Assembly (NCBI RefSeq): GCF_001039275.2 | Contig: NZ_CP030117.1 | Span: 2,728,001-2,792,000 of the forward strand | Length of the DNA: 64,000 nucleotides | Source: Brevibacillus brevis | Lineage (GTDB): Bacteria; Bacillota; Bacilli; Brevibacillales; Brevibacillaceae | Reading direction: 5' to 3' | Shown: positions 45,629 to 53,920 of the stretch, piece by piece | How positions within the stretch are numbered: the first letter of the stretch is position 1 | How the letters are laid out: each line of letters opens with the position of its first letter | The notes under the pieces: model-generated | What the model was told of the DNA's origin: nothing | What the model saw: only the letters and a program-made list of their open reading frames with translations | The model's database searches: none | Translations under genes and position numbers: made by a program

Positions 45629-45745
45629 TTGATGTCGCTTTACTTCGGGGGATACCGATTCCAAAGCAACCATTCCTCACAAATTGCAAGAGATGATACA
45701 TACAAGCTTTTGGATTTGGCATTACATCAAGCAGAAACTTATTAG
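45629..45745 (+). CDS. Possible 38-residue protein
   Basis: TTG 45629 (followed by ATG 45632) has AGGGGAA 8 nt upstream. The translation starts MMSLYFGGYRFQSN and ends DLALHQAETY, with an amphipathic helix at the C-terminus. No family is recognised and no clear promoter is seen. It is reported because the RBS is good and the stretch between terminators is otherwise empty. Confidence 0.3.
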   Translation: MMSLYFGGYRFQSNHSSQIARDDTYKLLDLALHQAETY

Positions 45746-45900
45746 CTCAAAGGTTTATCAACAAATGACAATCAGAAATGTCAATACAACTCGCAAAAAA
45801 TTACGAACGGATGAGGCTGTTGATCCGTAAAACTTTTGTGACAAGTAAACACGTTGCATTTTGCATCTGACAGTGGTGGTCTGCGATGATCTACAATCGT

Positions 45901-45940
45901 GAAGCTGATGGGGGAAAGTATACCAGCAGCTTCTTTTTTT
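45901..45940 (+). terminator. Orphan intrinsic terminator (possible small RNA end)
   Basis: GAAGCTG (45901-45907) pairs with CAGCTTC (45927-45933), then seven T. No protein gene longer than 38 codons ends before it. The 150 nt upstream contain another hairpin (ACGGAT/ATCCGT around 45802-45823), so this may be the end of a small RNA or of the 38-residue gene transcript. Confidence 0.6.
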
Positions 45941-45987
45941 GTTCCGCATTTTTACCGGGAAAAAACATAGTCAGAATGTAAACAGTT

Positions 45988-46014
45988 TGTAACGAGTTAT
46001 CCCCCGAAACCGTC
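45988..46014 (+). promoter_or_regulatory. ECF sigma-factor promoter upstream of oatA
   Basis: TGTAAC (45988-45993), exactly 17 nt, CGTC (46011-46014). This matches the sigma-X/M/V class of Bacillus extracytoplasmic-function promoters. In B. subtilis oatA belongs to the sigma-V regulon, so the location makes sense. A TATAAT at 46016-46021 has no -35 at normal spacing. Confidence 0.6.
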
Positions 46015-46021
46015 ATATAAT

Positions 46022-46270
46022 CAGGTTACAAACAACTATTCAGCAAGAGTCTACCGTAAGACAAGGACCGGGTAATTTCCTTGTGAGGTCATCCAATATA
46101 AGGAGGTGTGATGCATATATAAGGGAGTAAGAGACCAGAAAACAACCAGATAGTGAGTAGTTCATCACATCCTGAATACGGGCAACGATGATGGGAAGAA
46201 TTCATTTTCCATAAAGTTAATGAACGAGACCAACCCCCGTTTTCGCACGATTCCAGAAACAGGGGTTTTT
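46022..46270 (+). other. Structured leader RNA with mini-ORF upstream of oatA
   Basis: This stretch has no protein gene. It contains CAAGGA/TCCTTG (46062-46083), then a near-perfect Shine-Dalgarno AAGGAGGTGTG followed by ATG CAT ATA TAA, a 3-codon ORF at 46111. The SD/start region TGTGATG (46108-46114) can pair with CATCACA (46163-46169), continued by AGGA/TCCT. It ends in a terminator hairpin. The layout suggests attenuation or a cis-regulatory RNA. I do not recognise a known riboswitch class in it. Confidence 0.4.
46232..46270 (+). terminator. Terminator hairpin inside the oatA leader
   Basis: AACCCCCGTTT (46232-46242) pairs with AAACAGGGGTT (46257-46267), one mismatch, followed by T. It would stop transcripts from the ECF promoter before oatA unless read through. 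Confidence 0.65.
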
Positions 46271-46361
46271 GTATTCATAGAGCACGCAATTCCCGATGTG
46301 TAATGACTGCCCCCAACAACAAATGATGAAAACAGAACGGAAGTAAAAGGGGAGAATGCAG

Positions 46362-46493
46362 ATGTTTTGCATGGCGAGCACGAAGAACCACCATAAAAAA
46401 ATGAAAAGGACGATGGGTACGAAAAGAATCAATAATCAGAACGAATTAATCACTCGCCAATATGCAACGATAGGAGGCCACCAGCATGCCTGA
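46362..46493 (+). CDS. Basic 43-residue small ORF overlapping the oatA start
   Basis: ATG 46362 has AAAAGGGGAG 7 nt upstream, and an in-frame ATG 46356 lies inside the spacing. The product is strongly basic (MFCMASTKNHHKKMKR at the N-terminus, about a quarter Lys/Arg/His) and has no hydrophobic segment. Its TGA lies 8 nt inside oatA, so translation could be coupled to oatA. It may be a leader peptide rather than a functional protein. Confidence 0.4.
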   Translation: MFCMASTKNHHKKMKRTMGTKRINNQNELITRQYATIGGHQHA

Positions 46494-48567
46494 TCCGATC
46501 AAAGGCTCCAGCAATCGATACATGGCTGGGATCGACGGGCTTCGTGCGCTGGCGGTACTCGCAGTCATTATTTATCACTTGAATTACGACTGGGCACCTG
46601 GGGGATTGCTGGGTGTCGGTATTTTCTTCGTTTTATCGGGATATTTAATTACAGACTTATTAATTGCAGAATGGAATCGGAATGGCAGACTCGACATGAA
46701 AGACTTTTGGTTGCGCCGTGCCAGAAGACTGCTCCCAGCGCTTTTCCTTATGCTGTTTGTGGTGGTGGCAGGTTTGGCTATCTTTTCGCCAGACCAGTTG
46801 GACACTATCCGCGGAGATGTCGGAGCAGCCGTTCTGTACGTGAGTAACTGGTGGCTGGTCTTTCATGACGTATCTTATTTTGAAAAATTCGGTCCACCTT
46901 CACCATTAGGCCATCTGTGGTCACTGGCAGTAGAAGAACAGTTTTATGTCATTTGGCCGCTGGTACTCGCTCTGGGACTCCGCTTCCTGAAGCGCAGGGG
47001 ACCAATCATGATTATCACTTTGGTGCTGGCTGCACTATCCGCCATCTCCATGGCCGTTTTGTATGAGCCAGGTCTTGATCCGAGTCGTGTTTATTACGGA
47101 ACGGACACACGGGTATTCGGATTGTTGATCGGTGCAGCACTCGCGATGATGTGGCCGAGTCGCTTGCTTACGACGAACATTTCACCAAAGGCGCGAATTA
47201 CACTTGATCTAAGCGGTCTCTTGAGCTTAGGGATTCTGTTGTACAGCATTTGGAACACGAATCAATATGATGATTATTTGTACGAGGGCGGGTTAGTTCT
47301 CTTGTCGGTTGTCAGTGCCGTGTTGGTTGCAGTACTCGCACATCCGGCGAGCAGCTTGGCGAAATGGATGGGCAGTAAGCCATTGCGTTGGATCGGCGTT
47401 CGATCTTACGGTATTTATTTGTGGCATTACCCTGTCATCGTTTGGACGAATCCGTTTTTAGCGGAACGGGAGTGGATGGCGGTACCTGGAGCGGTTTTAC
47501 AGCTCCTCGCAAGTATTCTGCTGGCATCGTTGTCATGGAAATATCTCGAAGAGCCTATTCGCTACGGAGCATTGGGAAAAGTCTGGAATCGCTCCAATAA
47601 AGCCGGACAGAAAACAAAACGGTTAAACCGTGTATTGGCTACTGGTTGTGCGATTGCTCTTTGTGTCACGTACTATGGGATCGCTTCGCTCACGTCAGAT
47701 GCGACTGCTGGAAATGTGGCACAGCCAACGCAGACCGTCATCGAGACAAAGATCCCCGACAAGCCACATGGTCCTGCGGTGCCAATTGTTGAGAAGAAGC
47801 CGGAAACGGTTCAAAAACCAGCTACTCCACCAACAAAGCCGAAAAACGAGCAGAAGTCAACTAACAACGCACAAAAGCAGAAGCCGGTTGAGAAGCAGAA
47901 AGATTCGAATGCTTCCAAACAGCCTGATCAAAAACAGGAACAGGTCAAAGCGATAGGCTCTGGTAAAGGAATCACGGTGATTGGTGACTCTGTCATGCTC
48001 GATGTGGCTCCTCACCTGGAGAAGTTATTGCCAGGAATCGTCGTGGATGCCAAAATCGGAAGGCAAATGTCGCAAGCTCCTGACGTAATCGCGCAGCTCA
48101 AGGCAAAAGGGCAATTGGGGAAACGCGTTGTGATTGAATTAGGCTCAAACGGCGCATTTAGTAAAGGGCAGCTCGACAAGCTACTGCAATCACTGGATGG
48201 CGTCGAGCAAATCATTCTCATCAATTCTCGCGTACCTAAACCGTGGGAAAGCGTCGTGAATAAGATGCTGGCGGAAACGGCTGCCGCCCATCCGCATGTC
48301 GTTCTTGTAGATTGGTATGCGGCAAGTGAAGGGCAAAGCTCTTACTTTTACAAAGACGGTGTTCACCCGAATGAGGAAGGCTCGCAAAAATACGCGGCAC
48401 TCGTGGCGAGTGCAATCGCGCCGATGGAGCCAGAGAAGAAGCCGGAAGTGAAAGAGGAAGAGAAAGCGGCAGAGTCGGCAGTAGAAGAGTCAGGGCAGAT
48501 TGATACACACAATTCAGTATTGGAAGCTGAAGGGCCTGAAGTTAGTTCAACGGAAATTGTAAATTGA
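46486..48567 (+). CDS. oatA: Peptidoglycan O-acetyltransferase (acyltransferase 3 + SGNH)
   Basis: 693 residues. Residues 8-370 are an acyltransferase-3 membrane domain (GIDGLRALAVLAVIIYHL, GVGIFFVLSGYLITD). After another span (near residue 385) comes a Pro/Lys/Gln-rich linker, then an SGNH esterase-like domain: the Ser in GDSVMLD, Gly-Asn in ELGSNGAF and Asp-x-x-His in KDGVHPNEEG. This is the OatA layout, which acetylates muramic acid C6-OH and gives lysozyme resistance. The C-terminal 50 residues are an unusual Glu-rich tail (KEEEKAAESAVEES). The RBS is AGGAGG, 7-8 nt before the ATG. Confidence 0.9.
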   Translation: MPDPIKGSSNRYMAGIDGLRALAVLAVIIYHLNYDWAPGGLLGVGIFFVLSGYLITDLLIAEWNRNGRLDMKDFWLRRARRLLPALFLMLFVVVAGLAIFSPDQLDTIRGDVGAAVLYVSNWWLVFHDVSYFEKFGPPSPLGHLWSLAVEEQFYVIWPLVLALGLRFLKRRGPIMIITLVLAALSAISMAVLYEPGLDPSRVYYGTDTRVFGLLIGAALAMMWPSRLLTTNISPKARITLDLSGLLSLGILLYSIWNTNQYDDYLYEGGLVLLSVVSAVLVAVLAHPASSLAKWMGSKPLRWIGVRSYGIYLWHYPVIVWTNPFLAEREWMAVPGAVLQLLASILLASLSWKYLEEPIRYGALGKVWNRSNKAGQKTKRLNRVLATGCAIALCVTYYGIASLTSDATAGNVAQPTQTVIETKIPDKPHGPAVPIVEKKPETVQKPATPPTKPKNEQKSTNNAQKQKPVEKQKDSNASKQPDQKQEQVKAIGSGKGITVIGDSVMLDVAPHLEKLLPGIVVDAKIGRQMSQAPDVIAQLKAKGQLGKRVVIELGSNGAFSKGQLDKLLQSLDGVEQIILINSRVPKPWESVVNKMLAETAAAHPHVVLVDWYAASEGQSSYFYKDGVHPNEEGSQKYAALVASAIAPMEPEKKPEVKEEEKAAESAVEESGQIDTHNSVLEAEGPEVSSTEIVN

Positions 48568-48578
48568 ACCAAGATTTG

Positions 48579-48629
48579 AGGACAAAAGATATGAGATCGA
48601 AAAGATGATCTCTGTCTTTTGTCCTTTTT
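48579..48629 (+). terminator. Intrinsic terminator of oatA
   Basis: AGGACAAAAGA pairs with TCTTTTGTCCT, with GAGATC/GATCTC inside, then TTTTT. The 137 nt after it up to the AAA gene are A+T-rich with no promoter I can place confidently. Confidence 0.85.
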
Positions 48630-48766
48630 ACATTTGAGTTATGAAATAAGAACTAGGACTTATTGCCCTGCATAAAATCGCGGAAATACCGATTAAAAGA
48701 TTATGTGTAAATAACTGGTTTAAATGGTTGCTTTTATTTTTGTGTTACTAAAGGAGTAGTTTAATC

Positions 48767-50038
48767 ATGGATAAACTTGAATGGCTTCAACAGCTTTCCG
48801 CAAAACAACCAGAGGATGCTACAACCTTCTATTGGCTAGGGAAGGAATTCGCGAGTAACAGCCGCTGGCTAGAAGCGATAAGTGCGTTCTCTAAAGGTCT
48901 GACATACTGCGGCGATGATCATGAACTCAGAAATAATCTACTGCAAGAATTAACCACATCGACTCAGCAATTACAACAAAGCTCAAGTGAAAAAAGTTTG
49001 GATCCATTCATTCGTAATACAGAAGAGCCGTTAAACAATGCCCAAAACGAAGAAGTAGTCCCAGATGAAGCGTGTGATAGAAGTGAAACCTATACCTATT
49101 CGATAAAAAACAATCCAGGCTTTCAAGTTATTGATGGGGGTCAGATACCAGAACCGACTGAAATTACAAGCTTGAACAAGGTAACTTTTGCAGATGTAGC
49201 GGGTTTGGTGGAGTTGAAAAAAACGATCCAAATTAGGATCATTAGTCCGTTTTTCAACCAAGGACTGTTCTCGAAATTTCGAAAAAAGATCGGTGGAGGA
49301 GTACTACTCTATGGGCCTCCTGGTTGCGGAAAAACTTTTATTACCCGCGCGACTGCTGGAGAATGCAAAGCTAACTTCTTTCCGGTACATATTACAGATG
49401 TGTTGGACTCGTATATCGGCGTTAGCGAGCAAAATTTGAAGGCTATGTTTGAAAAAGCTCGTGCTCAAAAACCGAGTATCATGTTTTTTGATGAGATAGA
49501 TACGATCGGCTACAGTCGGTCCAAATCTTCCAATAACTATATGAGAGGTGTTATCGATACATTTCTTACCGAAATGGAGGGCATTGATACGAGTACAGAT
49601 CAAGTGCTTATTATCGGGGCCACGAATATGCCATGGGACGTAGATCATGCATTGAAACGCCCAGGCCGTTTTGACCGATTAATATTCGTAGCGCCACCTG
49701 ATCTGGAAGCGCGTAAGCAAATCTTTGATTTAAAACTAAAGGGTCGTTTTTCGAAGGACATCGATACGTATACACTGGCCAAAGCGACCGAATTTTTCTC
49801 AGGAGCAGATATTGAAAATGTGATCGAAAGAGCTACTGAAGCGGTTCTCGAAGAAATCCTCGACTCAGGTGTAGAGCGGCCCATCATGATGAAGGATATG
49901 GAGAGTGCTTTGCAGGTGGTAAAGCCTACCACAATGGAGTGGTTGCAAACGGCCAAAAATTACGTAAAATACTCAAATCAAAGCGGGCTGTATAACGATG
50001 TGGAGCATTATATCAGGCAGTTCGGTAGGTTGATATAG
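48767..50038 (+). CDS. AAA+ ATPase with N-terminal TPR-like segment
   Basis: 423 residues. Residues 15-60 look like one TPR-type helical pair (FYWLGKEFASNSRWLEAISAFSKGL). A polar linker (60-130) leads into a classical AAA domain of the Cdc48/katanin/FtsH type: Walker A GPPGCGKT (about 183-190), Walker B IMFFDEID, sensor-1 IIGATN, and the arginine-finger region RPGRFDR. The small helical lid has SGADIENVIERATE. No peptidase domain or membrane span is present, so it is a remodelling or unfolding motor. AAAGGAG precedes the ATG. Co-directional with a membrane TPR protein and a PH/GYF-like protein; together they look like one machine of unknown purpose. Confidence 0.88.
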   Translation: MDKLEWLQQLSAKQPEDATTFYWLGKEFASNSRWLEAISAFSKGLTYCGDDHELRNNLLQELTTSTQQLQQSSSEKSLDPFIRNTEEPLNNAQNEEVVPDEACDRSETYTYSIKNNPGFQVIDGGQIPEPTEITSLNKVTFADVAGLVELKKTIQIRIISPFFNQGLFSKFRKKIGGGVLLYGPPGCGKTFITRATAGECKANFFPVHITDVLDSYIGVSEQNLKAMFEKARAQKPSIMFFDEIDTIGYSRSKSSNNYMRGVIDTFLTEMEGIDTSTDQVLIIGATNMPWDVDHALKRPGRFDRLIFVAPPDLEARKQIFDLKLKGRFSKDIDTYTLAKATEFFSGADIENVIERATEAVLEEILDSGVERPIMMKDMESALQVVKPTTMEWLQTAKNYVKYSNQSGLYNDVEHYIRQFGRLI

Positions 50039-50070
50039 TCTTCATCATCAATTTAGGGGGGGATGGATAA

Positions 50071-51342
50071 ATGTCGAGCGAAAATTTGACAGAGGACAAT
50101 CAAGTAGAACAGATTTTAAAAAGAATGGACTTTTTTTATGAAAATAGAAAGTACGATCATGTGCTGGAAGAATACGGTCAATTAATGCGTCATGTTCCAG
50201 ATCATTATGATGGGATATTAACAGCCGGTTGGGCGCATTATTATTTAGGCCAAAATGAAGAGGGAGTGCAACTTGTCAAGCGTCTGGTTAGCTTGTATCC
50301 CGAAGACGATAAAGTACATTGTTTATTGGGGCTGTTATATCGAGGGTTGTATCAATTTGAGGAAGCGATCTTTCATGGAAAAAAAGCCATTGAAATAAAT
50401 TCAAAAATGGCGTTTCATTATCTGGATCTTGCTACTACACTCAATATCAAAGTTCAGGAACAATACGGTGATTCCTTTATTTTTACGGGGTTAAAACGCC
50501 CGACGATTTTAGAAGAGTATAAGCTTGAACTTGAAACAATTGTTGAAATATTACAGACCGGAACGAAGCTCATGCCAGATAATGCGACCATGCATGGTCT
50601 GTTAGGATTCACGTACCTTCGTTTGTGTATGTTTGAAGAAGCCGAGGATGCCTTTAAAACAGCCTTAACTTTGGATCCTCGAACTCCGAAGTATTATGTG
50701 ACGTATAGTCGGTTGCAATATTTCTTAGGAAGAAAAGATGAAGCAAAAGAGCTGGTACATTTAGCACTCACTATTAATCCCGAGGATAGTACAGCATTGG
50801 AAATCATCCAATTTTGGGAAAAAGAGGATGAAATCGATAAAGATGGTGCTGTTTATGCTGCTCAAATCAAAAGTCTTCACAGGCGCATAGTGCAGTTGTA
50901 TCCGAAAAGTCCAGTTCATCACCTTCGGCTGATCAAAATATTATTTTATTTTGGAGAAAACGAACCTAGAAAAGAATTAAAAGCCTATTTGAAATTAAAT
51001 CCGAATGATCTTGAAATGAATCTTAGCTATGGGAAGATTCTTTATGACAATTCGGAATATAAAGAGGCCCTTGGGCATTTCCGGAGATGTAATACCATTT
51101 TTCCAGATAATGAGCATATTCAAAATTGGATAGATAGAATATCTGAAAAGGGAAGCTTTGTTATAAATTTTCTTTACTGGGGCATAAAACCGATTGCTAA
51201 GTTGATTATTTGGCTAATTATTTATCCGTGCTTTGTTGTTAAGAACAGTCCAGCGATCATTCAATTTATTTACTTAAAGGTAAGTAATTTCCTAAAAGGA
51301 GGTAATGATGAAATATCATTACAATATACAGGAGGAAAATAG
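50071..51342 (+). CDS. Membrane-anchored TPR protein of the AAA+ cassette
   Basis: 423 residues. TPR repeats fill residues 15-360, for instance AGWAHYYLGQNEEGVQLVKRL, LGLLYRGLYQFEEAIFHGKKA, LGFTYLRLCMFEEAEDAFKTAL and YGKILYDNSEYKEALGHF. Near 375-410 is a hydrophobic region, INFLYWGIKPIAKLIIWLI, which should anchor the protein in the membrane with the TPRs in the cytoplasm. AGGGGGGGA precedes the ATG. It starts 32 nt after the AAA gene, and its last 35 nt overlap the next gene. It may recruit the AAA+ protein or its substrate to the membrane (inference). Confidence 0.82.
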   Translation: MSSENLTEDNQVEQILKRMDFFYENRKYDHVLEEYGQLMRHVPDHYDGILTAGWAHYYLGQNEEGVQLVKRLVSLYPEDDKVHCLLGLLYRGLYQFEEAIFHGKKAIEINSKMAFHYLDLATTLNIKVQEQYGDSFIFTGLKRPTILEEYKLELETIVEILQTGTKLMPDNATMHGLLGFTYLRLCMFEEAEDAFKTALTLDPRTPKYYVTYSRLQYFLGRKDEAKELVHLALTINPEDSTALEIIQFWEKEDEIDKDGAVYAAQIKSLHRRIVQLYPKSPVHHLRLIKILFYFGENEPRKELKAYLKLNPNDLEMNLSYGKILYDNSEYKEALGHFRRCNTIFPDNEHIQNWIDRISEKGSFVINFLYWGIKPIAKLIIWLIIYPCFVVKNSPAIIQFIYLKVSNFLKGGNDEISLQYTGGK

Positions 51343-52024
51343 TCAGATTCAAAAATCAGAAGTGAACGTAAATCTTGATGTTGCGTACATGAAAGCATTG
51401 TGCAATCGGTATGGCAAGGATTTTGATTTTATTTCGAGTACAAGATTATCTTCAAAACATCTAAAGTTGATCGATAAATATTATGGCACAGCAGACGGGG
51501 AATCTATTCTTGCTTTCTATTCCAATAGGTTTATTTTTAATAAGGTAAAGGAGGGGGTTGTGCTTAGCTCGAAAGGGATCTATTGGCGATCAGGTCAAAT
51601 GAATCTCAATCCATCGTATTTGACATGGTCCCAATACACACAAGCTACATCGGCAGTTGATGAGGTTTGCTACATTCAGTTCAGACCTGACCATATATTT
51701 CAATCCAGAAGGTCAAATATCCTCACAGAGGTTCTGGAAGATTTTTATGTTTATATCGCATCGTTGTCGGTGTCAAATCACCCAATTATTTATCAGTACG
51801 ATCAATCTTATAATCACATTGGACGAATTCCTACCGTCCGGACGTATCATGACAAATGGATGTTGGTCGAGAATGGTATGCCGCTGTATCCTTTGCGGAA
51901 TAACGATATTCATTGGGTGATTGAAATGGGGCAGGTTGACACGGCGAAGTTACAAGTTTGGAAACCAGGGATGTCAGAATGGGTTTATGTCGAGGAAGTT
52001 GCTGAATTGATGAATAAAGGATAA
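51308..52024 (+). CDS. PH-like / GYF_2-like protein of the AAA+ cassette
   Basis: 238 residues; no firm family. Residues 60-120 (ESILAFYSNRFIFNKVKEGVVLSSKGIYWR, read as two adjacent pieces) resemble the bacterial PH-like domain seen in many accessory proteins. The last 50 residues (ALQVWKPGMSEWVYVEEVAEL-like, here reading AKLQVWKPGMSEW) resemble GYF_2/DUF4339 domains that bind short peptides. There is no membrane span. ATG 51308 has AAAAGGAGGT 4 nt upstream; the gene overlaps the TPR gene by 35 nt, so the two are coupled. It may be an adaptor of the AAA+ machine. Confidence 0.7.
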   Translation: MKYHYNIQEENSQIQKSEVNVNLDVAYMKALCNRYGKDFDFISSTRLSSKHLKLIDKYYGTADGESILAFYSNRFIFNKVKEGVVLSSKGIYWRSGQMNLNPSYLTWSQYTQATSAVDEVCYIQFRPDHIFQSRRSNILTEVLEDFYVYIASLSVSNHPIIYQYDQSYNHIGRIPTVRTYHDKWMLVENGMPLYPLRNNDIHWVIEMGQVDTAKLQVWKPGMSEWVYVEEVAELMNKG

Positions 52025-52125
52025 TTTCCATCAAACAATAGCAGATCAGCTCATGGACTTTTTTCGCACTCTCCTGTACGATAACTAACGGAAGAATAAT
52101 GCATCGGGTGAAAGAAGGAACAATC

Positions 52126-53013
52126 ATGATTCGGTCGTACTTGCTGTTGCTTTTTTGTGTAACGCTGTGGGGCAGTAATTTTGTGTTTGGAAGCATGCTG
52201 GTCAAAGAGTTTCCTCCGCTATTTTTGGCAGATGTACGCTTGCTTTTCACGTCTATGTTTCTGATCATTTACGCATGGCTGACCAAAAAATTCGTAAAAA
52301 TCACTGCTCGTGAGCTAGGACTTCTTGTATTGCTCGGATTGATCGGGACGCTGGCGAATCAAACGGCGTATTTCAACGGGCTGTTGACGACAGACGCGAC
52401 AACGGCATCGTTGATTCTTTCCTTGTCACCGATCGTCACCGCAGTGCTGGCCTCTTTGTTTTTGAAGGAACAGTTTACTTTGCGGATGAAGATTGGATCT
52501 GGCTTAGCACTCCTGGGAACATTCTTTGTTGTCGGTATTGGGGCAGGACTCTCCATTTCCAAGGGAGTCTTTCTCATTGTGATTGCTATGGTCACATTCT
52601 CGTCGTCTATGATCATCATTCGCAAACTGACGCAAACCGTGCAACCGTTTATTGCAACGGTGTACTCGACAACGGTCGGTACCCTGTTCTTGACTCCTGC
52701 GGCGCTGTTGACGATCGAGCCAGGGGCGCAGATCAGCCACGAAGTGTGGGCATGGGCAATGCTCATTTTGACCGCGATCCTTATGCAAGGAATATGTGGA
52801 ATCGTCTGGAATCAACAATTAAAAGTGGTAGGGACGGGCAAAGCAGCTATTTTTCTAAACTTGCAGCCCTTTGTAGCGATGCTGGTCGGCTTTTTACTGC
52901 TTGGTTCTCAGGTGACGTCGATTCAAGTAGGGGGCTCCTTGTTAATCGTCGTGGGTGTGATTGTTGCCAGTGTTCAAAAGAAACAAGCTGTTCAGCCATC
53001 TAAATCGGTATAG
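52126..53013 (+). CDS. EamA/DMT-family transporter
   Basis: 295 residues, ten spans in two EamA repeats: LWGSNFVFGSMLVKEFPPLFLADVR at TM1-2, TASLILSLSPIVTAVLASLFLKE at the first repeat end, and KAAIFLNLQPFVAMLVGFLLLG in the second. Probable metabolite exporter with unknown substrate. ATG 52126 is chosen because AGAAGGAA lies 6 nt upstream. It is separated from the cassette upstream by 101 nt and ends in a strong terminator. Confidence 0.9.
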   Translation: MIRSYLLLLFCVTLWGSNFVFGSMLVKEFPPLFLADVRLLFTSMFLIIYAWLTKKFVKITARELGLLVLLGLIGTLANQTAYFNGLLTTDATTASLILSLSPIVTAVLASLFLKEQFTLRMKIGSGLALLGTFFVVGIGAGLSISKGVFLIVIAMVTFSSSMIIIRKLTQTVQPFIATVYSTTVGTLFLTPAALLTIEPGAQISHEVWAWAMLILTAILMQGICGIVWNQQLKVVGTGKAAIFLNLQPFVAMLVGFLLLGSQVTSIQVGGSLLIVVGVIVASVQKKQAVQPSKSV

Positions 53014-53031
53014 AGCTTACTTGCTCATAAG

Positions 53032-53060
53032 AAAAAGGACCTGATGCGAAGGTCCTTTTT
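53032..53060 (+). terminator. Bidirectional terminator between the DMT and GNAT genes
   Basis: AAAAAGGACCT (53032-53042) pairs perfectly with AGGTCCTTTTT (53050-53060), loop of 7 nt. Confidence 0.9.
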
Positions 53061-53085
53061 TGCATGGAAGGAATACGAATGGACA

Positions 53086-53613
53086 CTATACGAATTTGTA
53101 CATCAGGACATCATCTGCGTATTCATTCTCAGCCAGCTTGAATTCTCTCACTTTTCGTCCTTCTTCCACAAATCCAAGGCTTTTGTATAAAGCAATCGCT
53201 CTCAGATTGTTGGAGAACACCCCCAAGCTCACTTTTTCAATGAGCGGATGTTGCTCAGCCCAAGCTAACAACTCCTTCAATAAAACCTTGCCGATGCCCT
53301 TATTTCGGTGAGCTTTCTGGATCATCATCGTGATCGAACCTGTATGAGACAAGCGTTTGCGAGTCGGAGAAACGAACACGACCATACCAGCCAATTCACC
53401 GTTTATTTCCGCTACGAACATGGTTTCCCTGTCATTGTCGATGATGTTTTGTACCCACTCAAGCTGCTGCTCCATGGTTTTATTGAACTCTTCGGAAACA
53501 GCAATAAAAAATTCACCTTCACAAACCACATCACGCTGCAATGATAAAATGGCAGCCGCATCCTCGATACGAACGAAGCGAATGGACACGTTGTCGTCTG
53601 TATGTCTAGTCAA
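53086..53613 (-). CDS. GNAT-family N-acetyltransferase
   Basis: 175 residues. Acetyl-CoA binding is shown by TMMIQKAHRNKGIGKVLLKEL (motif A, Arg-x-x-Gly-x-Gly variant) and the C-terminal NNLRAIALYKSLGFVEEGR. The substrate is unknown; the pattern is close to RimJ/L or phosphinothricin-type acetyltransferases. TTG 53613 has GAAAGGGT 7 nt upstream and gives the usual GNAT N-terminus (VSIRFVRIEDAAA); the longer frame from 53661 has no RBS. Confidence 0.85.
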   Translation of the reverse strand: MTRHTDDNVSIRFVRIEDAAAILSLQRDVVCEGEFFIAVSEEFNKTMEQQLEWVQNIIDNDRETMFVAEINGELAGMVVFVSPTRKRLSHTGSITMMIQKAHRNKGIGKVLLKELLAWAEQHPLIEKVSLGVFSNNLRAIALYKSLGFVEEGRKVREFKLAENEYADDVLMYKFV

Positions 53614-53667
53614 TGATTTCACCCTTTCTACGATGGGGATGCCTACGCTTTGTTTATTCAATATGAC

Positions 53668-53920
53668 CTACATTTTGAATGCTTTTTGCAATTGTGCCGA
53701 CATCTCATCCAACGATTCTTGCGCTTGCTTGATAGAGGGATGGAATCCGATGTAAGGAATGGATCAAGCCTTGTTTTACCTGCTCACGTTCCTCGCCTGA
53801 ATCTCGACTTTGATCAGTCGCCATTCGTATAATCTGTGGTGTCAATTGGTTGAAATCAACATCATGGCGTGAACGGTTGAAGACGTCTCATATTTGTTGA
53901 ATCTGTGGATGAACGGGCAT
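53668..53920 (-). pseudogene. Decayed alpha/beta-hydrolase (acetyl-esterase type) remnant
   Basis: An ATG at 53920 with GGGAGG 7 nt upstream starts MPVHPQIQQI, the common N-terminus of HSL-type acetyl esterases. Codon 11 is TGA (53890-53888). The same frame then continues DVFNRSRHDVDFNQLTPQII, then MATDQSRDSGEEREQV as in intact members. It jumps to GLIHS (the family's C-terminal His region) and, after a frameshift, to KQAQESLDEMSAQLQKAF and TAG. The central 200 or so residues with the nucleophile are missing. The gene is dead by stop, deletion and frameshift. Confidence 0.7.

Noticed and set aside
45341..45745. 134-codon plus-strand frame
   Set aside because: It crosses the 66-residue membrane protein gene in another frame and the terminator at 45530-45572; only its last 38 codons have an RBS of their own.
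46016..46021. TATAAT as a sigma-A -10 box for oatA
   Set aside because: The nearest TTGTAA lies 23 nt upstream, too far; the ECF spacing fits better.
46111..46122. ATG-CAT-ATA-TAA as a separate gene
   Set aside because: Three codons are too few to call a protein; it is treated as part of the leader RNA.
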